Source: Treponema sp.
GTDB taxonomy: Bacteria > Spirochaetota > Spirochaetia > Treponematales > UBA12059
Direction of reading: 5' to 3'
Length of the DNA: 5,905 nt
Assembly: GCA_012517645.1 (NCBI GenBank)
Contig: JAAYUR010000397.1
Coordinates: 1-5,905 of the forward strand
Shown in pieces: positions 1 to 5,905 of this stretch. Below the pieces are notes generated by a model. That model worked only from the letters and a program-made list of their open reading frames with translations, had not been told where the DNA came from and searched no databases. Every line of letters begins with the position of its first letter. The first letter of the stretch is position 1. The translations under genes were made by a program, and so were the position numbers.

Positions 1-2021
1 CCCGGATTCCCGGCCGGCGCCTGCTCTCCGCGATCGCCGCGGCCCTGGCCTTGGGCCCGGCCTCCGGGGCCGCCCAGGCCGGCGCGGAGCCGGCAAGCGG
101 ACCGTTCCGGCTGGCCGTGGATCCCGCCAACCCGCCCTACCAGTTCCTGACCGAGGACGGTCTACGGGGCTTCAACGTGGATGTGATCGAACGGGTCGGG
201 GTGCACCACGGGATACGCTTCGAATTGCTTCCGATGAGCCTTCGGGAAGGCCGTGAAGCCCTGGCGAAGGGAAGGGTGGACGCCATCCTGGGCTATCCGT
301 ATTCCATGGGAGCCTCCCAGGACGCGGATTTCTCGGAACCCCTCGTCTCGTCTTCGGTGGGCATCCTGGTCAGGAAGGACGGGACGGCCTTTCAACGGGG
401 GCTTTCCAACCTGACCGACGGGGTTCTGGCCCTGGAGCGGGATTCCCCCGCCTATACGTTCCTGAAGAGCATCCGCTCCGCCCGGTTCAACGAGACTGCC
501 TCCGCGTCGGAGGCCCTGGAACTTCTGGCCCTGGACAGGGCGGACGCTCTTCTCGCGGACCGGATGACGATACTCCATCTCCTGCGAACCCGGGGCTGGG
601 AGGACCGTTTCCGCTTCGCCGCCAGCTACTGGATGCCCGTGGAGTACACGGTGGCGGCTTCCCGGGAGGACGCCTACCTGCTCTACCTGGTGGATACGGG
701 CATCCGGGAACTCAAGGATTCCGGTGTGTACAGCGCTCTCTTCGAGCGCTGGTTCCGGGAGGCGGAGTTCGAGACCCAGAGGAGGCTGCGCCGGCTCCTG
801 GGCGGCTTCGTGGCCCTGGTCCTCGCATCCGCCCTGCTGGCGGCCTTCGGCGTTTGGTGGAACCGCCAGCTCGCCGCCCGGGTTCGGGCGCGCACCGCGG
901 ACCTGGACCGGATGAACCGGGAGTTAATCCGACAGATAGGTGAAACGGAGGACAAAAAGGAGTTCATCCACCAGATCCTGGAGAGCAGCCCCCGGGGACT
1001 GGTGACCTGCGACCGGGAAGGCCGGATCACGGTCTGCAACTCCCGGGCCCGGGAAATCGGAGGCCTGACGGAGGATCCCGTCGGCAAGCCATACACGGAG
1101 TACCCGTTGTTCAAGCGTTTTCTGGAAGGCAAGGCCGAGGTCGTGCTTTCCGGGGGCGGCCAATACCTCTTCCAGACCGAAGAGTGGGAACGTCCGGACG
1201 GCGCGGTGCTCCACATCCGGTACGGCCTCTATCCCCTGCGGGACCACGAGGGCCGGGTGGAGGGGGTGATCTTTTCCTTCGAGGATCACACCCGGGAGAA
1301 GGCTCTCCAGGACCGGGTCTTCGAGCGGGAGAAGAACCGGGCCCTGAGCCGGCTGGTCGCGGGGGTGGCCCACGAAATCCGCAATCCTCTTACCTCGATC
1401 AAGACCTTCGTGGAGCTTCTGCCCCGGAAGTCGGACAACCCCAAATTCCTGGCGGAGCTTGCCGACCACGTCCCCCGGGAGGTGGAGCGGATGGACGGGC
1501 TGATCCGGAATCTCATCGACTTTGCCCGGCCCCGGGCCGCCGCGGGAGCCCGGGAGGACATGGGCGCCTTGGTGCAGTCCTGCGCCGTCCTGCTGGCTCC
1601 TCTTGCGGCCAAGAGGGGGATCCGGCTCAGGACGGAGGCGCCCGGGTCCGCGTACGCCTTCGTGGACCGGGACCAGGTCCGGCAGTGCATACTGAACGGG
1701 GCGTTGAATTCCATGGACGCCCTGGAGGAGCTCGGGGCCGAATCCGCCGAAGGCTTCGGGGAGCGGGGGGAGATCGTTCTTGCGGTCCGGAAGGAGGGAT
1801 CCTCGGTCCGGGTCGAGGTCCGGGACCGGGGGATCGGCATGACCGAAGAGGAGGTACTCCGGGCCTTGGAGCCCTTCTACACCACAAAGCCCAAGGGGGT
1901 GGGGCTGGGCCTGCCCTTGACCCGGCAGTATGTGGAGGAGAACCGGGGTGTCCTGCGGATCGAAAGCGTGAAAGGAGAGGGCACGACCATGAGTATGGAG
2001 TTCCCCGCGGCGGAGGGATAA
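1..2021 (+). CDS. Membrane sensor histidine kinase with periplasmic SBP_bac_3 domain and PAS domain (5' end outside window)
   Basis: Reads in frame from base 3 to the TAA at 2019-2021 (672 visible residues; numbering starts at the codon at base 3). Residues 5-26 look like a signal peptide (Arg-Arg, hydrophobic Leu/Ala core, AQA cleavage site), so the true start is upstream of the window; the TTG at base 51 lies inside this signal peptide and is not the start. Residues about 35-250 resemble family-3 periplasmic solute-binding proteins (PPYQF, GFNVDV, DFSEP and ADALLAD segments). One transmembrane helix follows at about 266-286, then a likely coiled coil, a PAS domain (about 320-430), HisKA with phospho-acceptor His457 in the AHEIRNPLTS H-box, and HATPase_c with N-box Asn569, G1 box DRGIGM (608-613) and G2 box GVGLGL (632-637). 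All catalytic boxes are intact. The H-box is of the NtrB/AtoS/ZraS type, which pairs with NtrC-like regulators such as the next gene. The ligand is not known. The arginine that binds amino-acid carboxylates in this fold appears to be Ala104. Confidence 0.93.
   Translation, partial: RIPGRRLLSAIAAALALGPASGAAQAGAEPASGPFRLAVDPANPPYQFLTEDGLRGFNVDVIERVGVHHGIRFELLPMSLREGREALAKGRVDAILGYPYSMGASQDADFSEPLVSSSVGILVRKDGTAFQRGLSNLTDGVLALERDSPAYTFLKSIRSARFNETASASEALELLALDRADALLADRMTILHLLRTRGWEDRFRFAASYWMPVEYTVAASREDAYLLYLVDTGIRELKDSGVYSALFERWFREAEFETQRRLRRLLGGFVALVLASALLAAFGVWWNRQLAARVRARTADLDRMNRELIRQIGETEDKKEFIHQILESSPRGLVTCDREGRITVCNSRAREIGGLTEDPVGKPYTEYPLFKRFLEGKAEVVLSGGGQYLFQTEEWERPDGAVLHIRYGLYPLRDHEGRVEGVIFSFEDHTREKALQDRVFEREKNRALSRLVAGVAHEIRNPLTSIKTFVELLPRKSDNPKFLAELADHVPREVERMDGLIRNLIDFARPRAAAGAREDMGALVQSCAVLLAPLAAKRGIRLRTEAPGSAYAFVDRDQVRQCILNGALNSMDALEELGAESAEGFGERGEIVLAVRKEGSSVRVEVRDRGIGMTEEEVLRALEPFYTTKPKGVGLGLPLTRQYVEENRGVLRIESVKGEGTTMSMEFPAAEG
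2012..2017 (+). promoter_or_regulatory. Ribosome binding site of the response regulator
   Basis: GGAGGG lies 6 bases before the ATG at 2024 and within the last codons of the kinase gene. It selects this ATG as the start, although the open frame extends far upstream without a stop. The placement suggests the two genes are translated together from one mRNA. Confidence 0.8.
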
Positions 2022-2023
2022 CG

Positions 2024-3391
2024 ATGGAACGGGTGCTCATCATCGACGACGAGGCGGCCATCTGCTCCTCCCTGGAATTCGCCCTGGAGGACCGGTTTCG
2101 GACCGCTTCCGCCACGGACGCGGAGGAGGGGCTTCGGCTGGCCTCGGAGGAGGCCTTCGACCTGTGTCTCCTGGATCTCCGGATCGGGGAGAACGACGGC
2201 ATCCGGGTCCTGGAATCCTTGCGGCGCCTTCCGGATCCGCCGGTGGTGATCATGATGACCGCCTTCGGCTCCATCGAGTCCTCGGTCCGGGCCATGAGGC
2301 TGGGCGCTTTCGGGTACCTGGAAAAGCCCCTGAACATGGAGGCTCTCCTGGCGGCGGCGGATCAGGCGCTGGAGCACCGCCGGCTCCATCGCAGGGTGGA
2401 GAGGCTCAGCCGGGAACTCGAGGAACGGTTCGGACCCGCCGGCATCGTAGGGAAGAGCCCCGCCATGCGGAGGGTCTTCGACCTGGTGGATAAGTTAAAG
2501 GACGTGGATACCACCGTCGTCGTCCGGGGCGAGAGCGGAGTGGGCAAGGAGCTGGTCGCCCGGGCCCTCCATTACGGCGGGCGCAGAAGGTCCGAGCCCT
2601 TCGTGGCCGTCAATTGCGGGGCCATACCGGAAGCCCTGCTGGAAGGGGAGCTCTTCGGGTATCGCCGGGGGGCCTTCACCGGGGCCCTGGAGGCGAAGCA
2701 GGGCAAGTTCGAGTATGCGGGCGGCGGGACGATCCTGCTGGACGAGATCGGCGACCTGCCTCTTCCCCTCCAGGTCAAGCTGCTCCAGGTTCTCCAACAG
2801 CGGGAGATCACCCCCCTGGGCCGCAACGAACCGGTCAAGGTAAACGCCCGGGTGGTCGCGGCCACGAACGTCAACCTTTCCGAGGCCGTGGAGGCCGGGC
2901 GGTTCCGGAGCGACCTGTATTTCCGGCTCAAGGTCGTGGAGATCCACGTCCCACCCCTTCGGGAGCGTCGGGAGGACATCCCCCTGCTCCTGGATCACTT
3001 CACGGCCAAGTTCAGCCGGGAAATGAGAAAGACCATACGGGGGTTTTCCGAGGATGCCCTGCGCTTCCTCCTGGCATACTCCTTCCCCGGGAACGTCCGG
3101 GAGCTGGCCAACCTGGTGGAGCACGGTGTCCTGATGGCCGAATCCCCGGAGATCGGCTTGGGGGACCTCCCCGGGGAAATCCGCGGATACTCCAATCCCC
3201 GCGTTCCCACCGAGGAGGAAGCAATCCGGGCCCTGGCCGGAAAATCCCTGCGGGAGGTCGAGGGCCGGCTGATCCGGGCGGCCCTGGAGCGCTTCGGCGG
3301 CCGCCGGAAGGCCGCCGCCGAATCCCTGGGAATCAGCGAACGGGGACTCCGGAACAAGATCGAGGAGTACGGGCTCAAGGGAAACGGGTGA
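2024..3391 (+). CDS. Sigma-54-dependent NtrC-family response regulator
   Basis: 455 residues, a typical length for the family. The receiver domain (about 1-115) has the acidic pair Asp8/Asp9, phospho-acceptor Asp51, Thr79 and Lys101-Pro102. A linker helix leads to an AAA+ domain (about 138-375) with Walker A GESGVGKE (169-176), the sigma-54-contacting GAFTGA loop (216-221), Walker B TILLDEIGD (236-244) and arginine-finger region RSDLYFRL (295-302). The C-terminal Fis-type helix-turn-helix (about 408-452, including AAAESLGISERGL) binds DNA. The protein is therefore expected to hydrolyse ATP to open sigma-54 promoters when phosphorylated by the upstream kinase. It starts two bases after the kinase stop with its own good ribosome binding site. 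The likely target is the -24/-12 promoter 170 bases downstream of its own stop (inference). The receiver loop after Asp51 reads LRIGENDG and lacks the proline common there; the key residues are otherwise intact. Confidence 0.96.
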   Translation: MERVLIIDDEAAICSSLEFALEDRFRTASATDAEEGLRLASEEAFDLCLLDLRIGENDGIRVLESLRRLPDPPVVIMMTAFGSIESSVRAMRLGAFGYLEKPLNMEALLAAADQALEHRRLHRRVERLSRELEERFGPAGIVGKSPAMRRVFDLVDKLKDVDTTVVVRGESGVGKELVARALHYGGRRRSEPFVAVNCGAIPEALLEGELFGYRRGAFTGALEAKQGKFEYAGGGTILLDEIGDLPLPLQVKLLQVLQQREITPLGRNEPVKVNARVVAATNVNLSEAVEAGRFRSDLYFRLKVVEIHVPPLRERREDIPLLLDHFTAKFSREMRKTIRGFSEDALRFLLAYSFPGNVRELANLVEHGVLMAESPEIGLGDLPGEIRGYSNPRVPTEEEAIRALAGKSLREVEGRLIRAALERFGGRRKAAAESLGISERGLRNKIEEYGLKGNG

Positions 3392-3397
3392 AGCACG

Positions 3398-3434
3398 AAC
3401 GGCAAAATTTGCCGGTCCGGAAATTACTGCCGTT
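3398..3434 (+). promoter_or_regulatory. Paired inverted sites, probable upstream activating sequence for the NtrC-type regulator
   Basis: Bases 3398-3415 contain a near-palindrome whose core, GGCAAA-A-TTTGCC, is perfect and extends to C/G at 3400 and 3414. The reverse complement of 3417-3434 matches 3398-3415 at 14 of 18 positions, including AACGGCA at one end and CCGG at the other. The two copies are separated by one base, with centres 19 bases apart, near -180 and -161 from the predicted start site at 3587. Enhancers of NtrC-family activators are typically paired dyads about 100-200 bases upstream. The first copy begins 6 bases after the regulator's stop codon. It is not a normal terminator, since no T-run follows. 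Binding by this regulator is inferred. Confidence 0.6.
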
Positions 3435-3487
3435 CCCGGGCTCGAGGTTCTCGCTCCCCCCAAGCCCCACGCCCTTCGACAGACGGG

Positions 3488-3528
3488 ATAGATGAAATTA
3501 AATCTTTATTTTTAAAAGCAATAAAAAA
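3488..3528. other. A+T-rich spacer between activator sites and promoter
   Basis: Only 5 of these 41 bases are G or C, in a window that is otherwise strongly GC-rich. It contains several A- and T-runs (for example TTTTT at 3509-3513 and AAAAAA at 3523-3528). It lies between the paired sites and the -24/-12 promoter, where flexible or bent DNA, or a bending protein such as IHF, commonly helps looping. I found no good match to the IHF consensus on either strand. No intrinsic terminator with a solid GC stem is visible in the gap, so read-through from the regulator gene is possible. Confidence 0.5.
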
Positions 3529-3560
3529 CCCGCTTGCTTCGGAAGACTGTTGCTCCGACT

Positions 3561-3576
3561 TGGCACGGATTTTGAT
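3561..3576 (+). promoter_or_regulatory. Sigma-54 (-24/-12) promoter of the TRAP operon
   Basis: The sequence TGGCACGGATTTTGAT fits the sigma-54 consensus TGGCAC-N5-TTGCW with exact spacing. The -24 box is perfect (GG at 3562-3563); the -12 box reads TTGAT, so the usual C at -12 is A. Counting from there puts transcription start at about A3587, leaving a 22-base leader before the ATG at 3609. It directly follows a gene for a GAFTGA-bearing sigma-54 activator, which strengthens the call. A sigma-70 reading (TTGCTC, 18 bases, GATATT) is possible but much poorer. Confidence 0.75.
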
Positions 3577-3596
3577 ATTAACCGGTATCTTCGAAC

Positions 3597-3603
3597 GGGA
3601 GGA
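3597..3603 (+). promoter_or_regulatory. Ribosome binding site of the TAXI receptor gene
   Basis: GGGAGGA ends 5 bases before the ATG at 3609. It is a strong Shine-Dalgarno match that fixes the start, suiting a receptor that must be made in excess over the permease. Confidence 0.8.
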
Positions 3604-3608
3604 TCCGA

Positions 3609-4583
3609 ATGAAACTAAGGATCAAGGCGTTGTTCGTCTTCGTACTCGTGCTCGCGGTCGCGGCCTACTGGCAGAGCAAGGATTCGGCTGTCGACAAGAG
3701 CAAAGTGTTCATCACCGTGGCTACCGGCCCCACCAGCGGCATCTACTACCCCATCGGGGGCGGCATCGGAACCGTGGTGGGAACGGACTTGGGCTATCGT
3801 TCCTCGGTCCAGTCCACGGGGGCGTCGGTGGAGAACATCAACCTTATCTTGAACAAGAAGGCGGAGTTGGCCATCGTCATGTCCGACGCGGTGCTCCAGG
3901 CTTACCAGGCCTTCGGGGCCTTCCAGGGCCAGAAACCCAAGACCGATCTCCGGGGCCTCATGGGTCTGTACCCGAACTACGTCCAGCTGGTCACCCTGGA
4001 ATCCTCGGGCATCAAGACCTTCAAGGACCTCAAGGGCAAACGGGTGGGCGTTGGAGCCCCGAACTCCGGCGTCGAGGTCAACGCCCGGCTCATGTTCGAA
4101 GCCCACGGGATGTCCTACGCCGACATCCGGCCTGATTACCTGAACTACGGGGAAGCCATCGACCAGATGCGCAACGGGATGGTGGACGCCGCCTTCGTCA
4201 CCAGCGGGATCCCGAACGCCACGGTCATGGATCTGGCCACCACCAAGAAGATCCGGATCATCCCCATCGAGGGCGAGGGCATGGCCTATCTCAAGAAGAA
4301 GTATCCCTTCTTCACCGCCGACGTCATCCCCGCGGGGACCTACGGGAACGCCTCGGATGTCAACACCGCCACCATCATGAACATCCTGCTGGTCAGCAAG
4401 GACCTTCCGGACGCGGTGGCCTACGACATCACCAAGGGCATCTTCGAGCACATCGACAAGATCCAGGCCACCCATAGCGCGGCCAAGAAGTACGTGAACC
4501 TCAAGAACGCCCTACAGGGCATGGTGGTTCCCCTGCATCCCGGGGTCGAGAAGTACTTCAAGGAAGTGGGCATCCTGAAGTGA
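3609..4583 (+). CDS. TAXI-family TRAP transporter solute-binding protein
   Basis: 324 residues, normal for TAXI (TRAP-associated extracytoplasmic immunogenic) receptors. The N-terminus has basic residues and a hydrophobic core (residues 2-19), with a possible cleavage after VAA at 17-19; there is no lipobox Cys, so it is either exported and free or anchored by an uncleaved helix. Family hallmarks are ATGPTSGIYYPIGGGI (38-53), STGASVENINLI (69-80), ELAIVMSD (86-93), KDLKGKRVGVGAPNSG (139-154) and the DAAFVTSGIPNATVMDL segment. These proteins capture a small organic acid or amino acid in the periplasm and deliver it to the TRAP permease. Characterised TAXI receptors bind compounds such as glutamate or dicarboxylates, but the ligand here cannot be read from sequence. 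It is the first gene of the operon behind the sigma-54 promoter. Codons are strongly biased to C/G endings with AAG for most lysines, suggesting high expression. Confidence 0.96.
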   Translation: MKLRIKALFVFVLVLAVAAYWQSKDSAVDKSKVFITVATGPTSGIYYPIGGGIGTVVGTDLGYRSSVQSTGASVENINLILNKKAELAIVMSDAVLQAYQAFGAFQGQKPKTDLRGLMGLYPNYVQLVTLESSGIKTFKDLKGKRVGVGAPNSGVEVNARLMFEAHGMSYADIRPDYLNYGEAIDQMRNGMVDAAFVTSGIPNATVMDLATTKKIRIIPIEGEGMAYLKKKYPFFTADVIPAGTYGNASDVNTATIMNILLVSKDLPDAVAYDITKGIFEHIDKIQATHSAAKKYVNLKNALQGMVVPLHPGVEKYFKEVGILK

Positions 4584-5119
4584 GAACCCCCCGCTCCCTC
4601 CGGGCCCGCCGCCGGGGGGAGTTGATCGCCCGCGGTGCCGACGCGGGGCGGATCGTTCTCGCGGCCGCCTTGGCGGCCGCGGCTTTATGGTTCGCCGCGT
4701 CCTGCGCCCGGTCCCGGGAGGGCTTGCTGACCCTGCGCATCGAGACCCAGCGGGAAGGAGCGTTGCTGTTCCGCGCTGACGCACGGCCCGGCGACATCCT
4801 GGAACTGACCTGGATCCACTCGGTGGAACATTTCCCTTGGACCGAGCGCTTCGAGATTCGGCCAGACGGGACGCTTCTGCTCCGGGAGATCCGGTTCCGG
4901 GGTTACGGCGCGGGGGTGCCGAACGAGCGCGGCACGAGCGTCCGGGTGGAAGGGGGGGACATCATCCACGGGGGCATCGACGAGACGTACCCCGCGTACC
5001 GATGGATCAATTCCCGGACCGCGACGGAAAAGATAACCTTGAACGGAAGGACCCTGATCCGCGGCCGGGACCTTCCGCACCATGAGGCTCTGGAGCTGCG
5101 GATCGAGCAAGGGAGGTGA
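4580..5119 (+). CDS. DUF1850 family protein of TAXI-TRAP operons
   Basis: 179 residues from a GTG start that overlaps the receptor's stop by 4 bases (GTGA), implying translational coupling; only a weak, distant GGAAG (4562-4566) precedes it. A basic N-terminus (residues 1-24) leads into an Ala/Leu-rich hydrophobic segment (25-41) ending FAASC, so it is either a signal anchor or a lipoprotein acylated at Cys42 with a poor lipobox. The exported part carries the DUF1850 features: WIHSVEHFPWTE (78-89) and a Gly-rich GYGAGVPNE (108-116). DUF1850 genes recur between TAXI receptors and fused TRAP permeases, but no biochemical function is known to me. A role as periplasmic accessory of the transporter is inference. 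The gene ends 4 bases before the permease start. An alternative in-frame TTG at 4622 has its G-run placed too close to serve as a ribosome binding site. Confidence 0.85.
   Translation: MRTPRSLRARRRGELIARGADAGRIVLAAALAAAALWFAASCARSREGLLTLRIETQREGALLFRADARPGDILELTWIHSVEHFPWTERFEIRPDGTLLLREIRFRGYGAGVPNERGTSVRVEGGDIIHGGIDETYPAYRWINSRTATEKITLNGRTLIRGRDLPHHEALELRIEQGR
5112..5119 (+). promoter_or_regulatory. Ribosome binding site of the fused permease
   Basis: GGAGGTGA, a full match to the 16S anti-Shine-Dalgarno complement, ends 4 bases before the GTG at 5124 and includes the TGA stop of the DUF1850 gene. It fixes the GTG as the permease start. Confidence 0.8.
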
Positions 5120-5123
5120 GGAC

Positions 5124-5905
5124 GTGAGCGATACGAGCCGAGAGCAACAGGCTGAACGCCAGAAGGAACTTTTGGAGGAGTACGATTCAGAATCGAGGTA
5201 CCGGGTCTTCTCCGGGAAGACCGTCGCGACCTTCGTCCGGATCCTCTCCATCCTGGTGGCCCTGTACCATCTGTACGGTGCCGCCCTTGGGACCCCGGTG
5301 ACCCTCAAGCACCGCTCCCTCCACGTGGCCATGACGCTGGGTCTGGCCTTCCTGCTGTATCCCTTCAACAAGAAGGGAGACCGCCGGAAGCTGGCTTGGT
5401 GGGACGCCCTGTCGGCTATCCTGGTCGCCTCCGTCGCGGTCTACGTCTGGGTGGACTACCTGGGGATCATCTCGCGGGCGGGCATCCCGAACGGCCTGGA
5501 TCTGGTCTTCGGGGTGCTGCTCGTGCTGTTGGTATTGGAAGGCGCCCGAAGGGTGACCGGACCCGCCCTTCCCATCCTGGGGATCCTCTTCATCCTGTAC
5601 GCCATGTTCGGGCAGAGCATGCCGGGATTCTTCGGACACCGGGGGTACTCCTGGGACGACCTGGCCAGCTTCCTCTTCGTCTCCACCGACGGCATCTACG
5701 GGACCGCGGTGGGGGTTGCGGCGTCCTACATCTTCCTCTTCATTCTTTTCGGGGCCTTCATGGACAAGTCCGGAATGGGCCTCTTTTTCAACGACATCGC
5801 CCTGGCCCTGGCCGGACACTCCCGGGGTGGTCCCGCCAAGGTGGCGGTCATAGCCAGCGGCCTCCTGGGGAGCATCAACGGCTCGGCGGTCGCCAATGTC
5901 GTGAC
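5124..5905 (+). CDS. TRAP transporter permease, fused 4TM/12TM (DctQ-DctM-like) type; 3' end outside window
   Basis: The frame is open from GTG at 5124 to the window edge: 260 complete codons, perhaps 35-45 percent of a typical fused TAXI permease. After a charged cytosolic N-terminus (1-33), hydrophobic segments lie at about 34-56, 66-81, 95-114, 124-138, 147-163 and 193-213, with another near 238-251. The first four match the small DctQ-like part and the rest begins the DctM-like part. HRSLHVAMTLGLAFLLYPF (63-81) and GSINGSAVANVV (249-260) are strong marks of the fused family; the Gly/Ser/Asn-rich second motif belongs to the core transport region. It is expected to import the solute delivered by the TAXI receptor, using a cation gradient (usually sodium) in the inner membrane. 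It follows the DUF1850 gene by 4 bases in the same operon. Confidence 0.94.
   Translation, partial: MSDTSREQQAERQKELLEEYDSESRYRVFSGKTVATFVRILSILVALYHLYGAALGTPVTLKHRSLHVAMTLGLAFLLYPFNKKGDRRKLAWWDALSAILVASVAVYVWVDYLGIISRAGIPNGLDLVFGVLLVLLVLEGARRVTGPALPILGILFILYAMFGQSMPGFFGHRGYSWDDLASFLFVSTDGIYGTAVGVAASYIFLFILFGAFMDKSGMGLFFNDIALALAGHSRGGPAKVAVIASGLLGSINGSAVANVV

Noticed and set aside
1184..2023. Open frame running upstream of the response regulator, suggesting a 735-residue protein
   Set aside because: The upstream 280 codons overlap the kinase HATPase and HisKA coding sequence in another frame and give low-complexity Gly/Pro/Arg-rich sequence. The receiver domain begins cleanly at ATG 2024 with its own ribosome binding site.
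3400..3414. Palindrome after the regulator stop as an intrinsic terminator
   Set aside because: The dyad has a single central base, so it would fold with a shortened stem, and no T-run follows. The second inverted copy next to it fits a protein-binding site better.
2495..3463. Long minus-strand open frame opposite the regulator
   Set aside because: It mirrors a GC-rich real gene, has no recognisable motif, and the plus strand carries complete AAA+ and HTH domains.
3516..3539. AAGCAA...TTGCTT inverted repeat as a terminator
   Set aside because: A 6-base, AT-heavy stem with a 12-base loop and no T-run on the plus strand. Read on the minus strand the T-run falls in the loop, and there is no minus-strand gene to end.
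3534..3558. Direct repeat of TTGCTTCGGA and TTGCTCCGA 16 bases apart just before the promoter
   Set aside because: Short and imperfect; could arise by chance, and no family knowledge ties it to a function.
3615..4475. Long minus-strand open frame opposite the TAXI receptor
   Set aside because: The His/Asp/Gly/Val-rich product is what results from reading GAC, GTC and GCC-rich codons backwards; the plus strand encodes a full TAXI protein.
5187..5819. Minus-strand open frame opposite the permease
   Set aside because: Gln/Asp/Glu/Gly-rich shadow of a hydrophobic membrane protein that is clear on the plus strand.

Overview
This window holds a complete-looking sensor, regulator and transporter module from a GC-rich Gram-negative bacterium. 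All genes are on the + strand. The evidence for a Gram-negative host is a periplasmic substrate-binding sensor domain behind a signal peptide, a TAXI-type TRAP transporter, and a sigma-54 activator. Strong AGGAGG-type ribosome binding sites, GTG starts and G/C-ending codons fit a proteobacterium or desulfobacterium-like lineage, but the sequence does not fix the taxon.

Layout. Bases 1-2021 encode a membrane histidine kinase with a periplasmic family-3 solute-binding domain, one internal membrane helix, a PAS domain and a HisKA/HATPase core; its start codon lies upstream of the window. Two bases after its stop begins an NtrC-type response regulator (2024-3391) with receiver, GAFTGA-bearing AAA+ and Fis-type HTH domains. 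A 217-base gap (3392-3608) then carries what looks like a full sigma-54 control region: two adjacent inverted copies of an 18-base partly palindromic site (3398-3434), a very A+T-rich stretch (about 3488-3528), and a -24/-12 promoter (3561-3576). Downstream lies a TAXI solute-binding protein (3609-4583), a DUF1850-type protein overlapping it by 4 bases (4580-5119), and the first 260 codons of a fused TRAP permease (from 5124), cut by the window edge.

How the parts probably work together (inference): the kinase senses a small organic solute in the periplasm, phosphorylates the NtrC-type regulator, which binds the paired sites about 160-180 bases upstream and drives sigma-54 transcription of the TAXI-DUF1850-permease operon, so that substrate induces its own uptake. 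The parts are known families. The less ordinary points are the tidy and predictable regulatory region, the loss of the canonical amino-acid-binding arginine in the sensor domain, and the DUF1850 protein of unknown role between receptor and permease. I found no RNA genes, mobile elements, CRISPR arrays or convincing intrinsic terminators.
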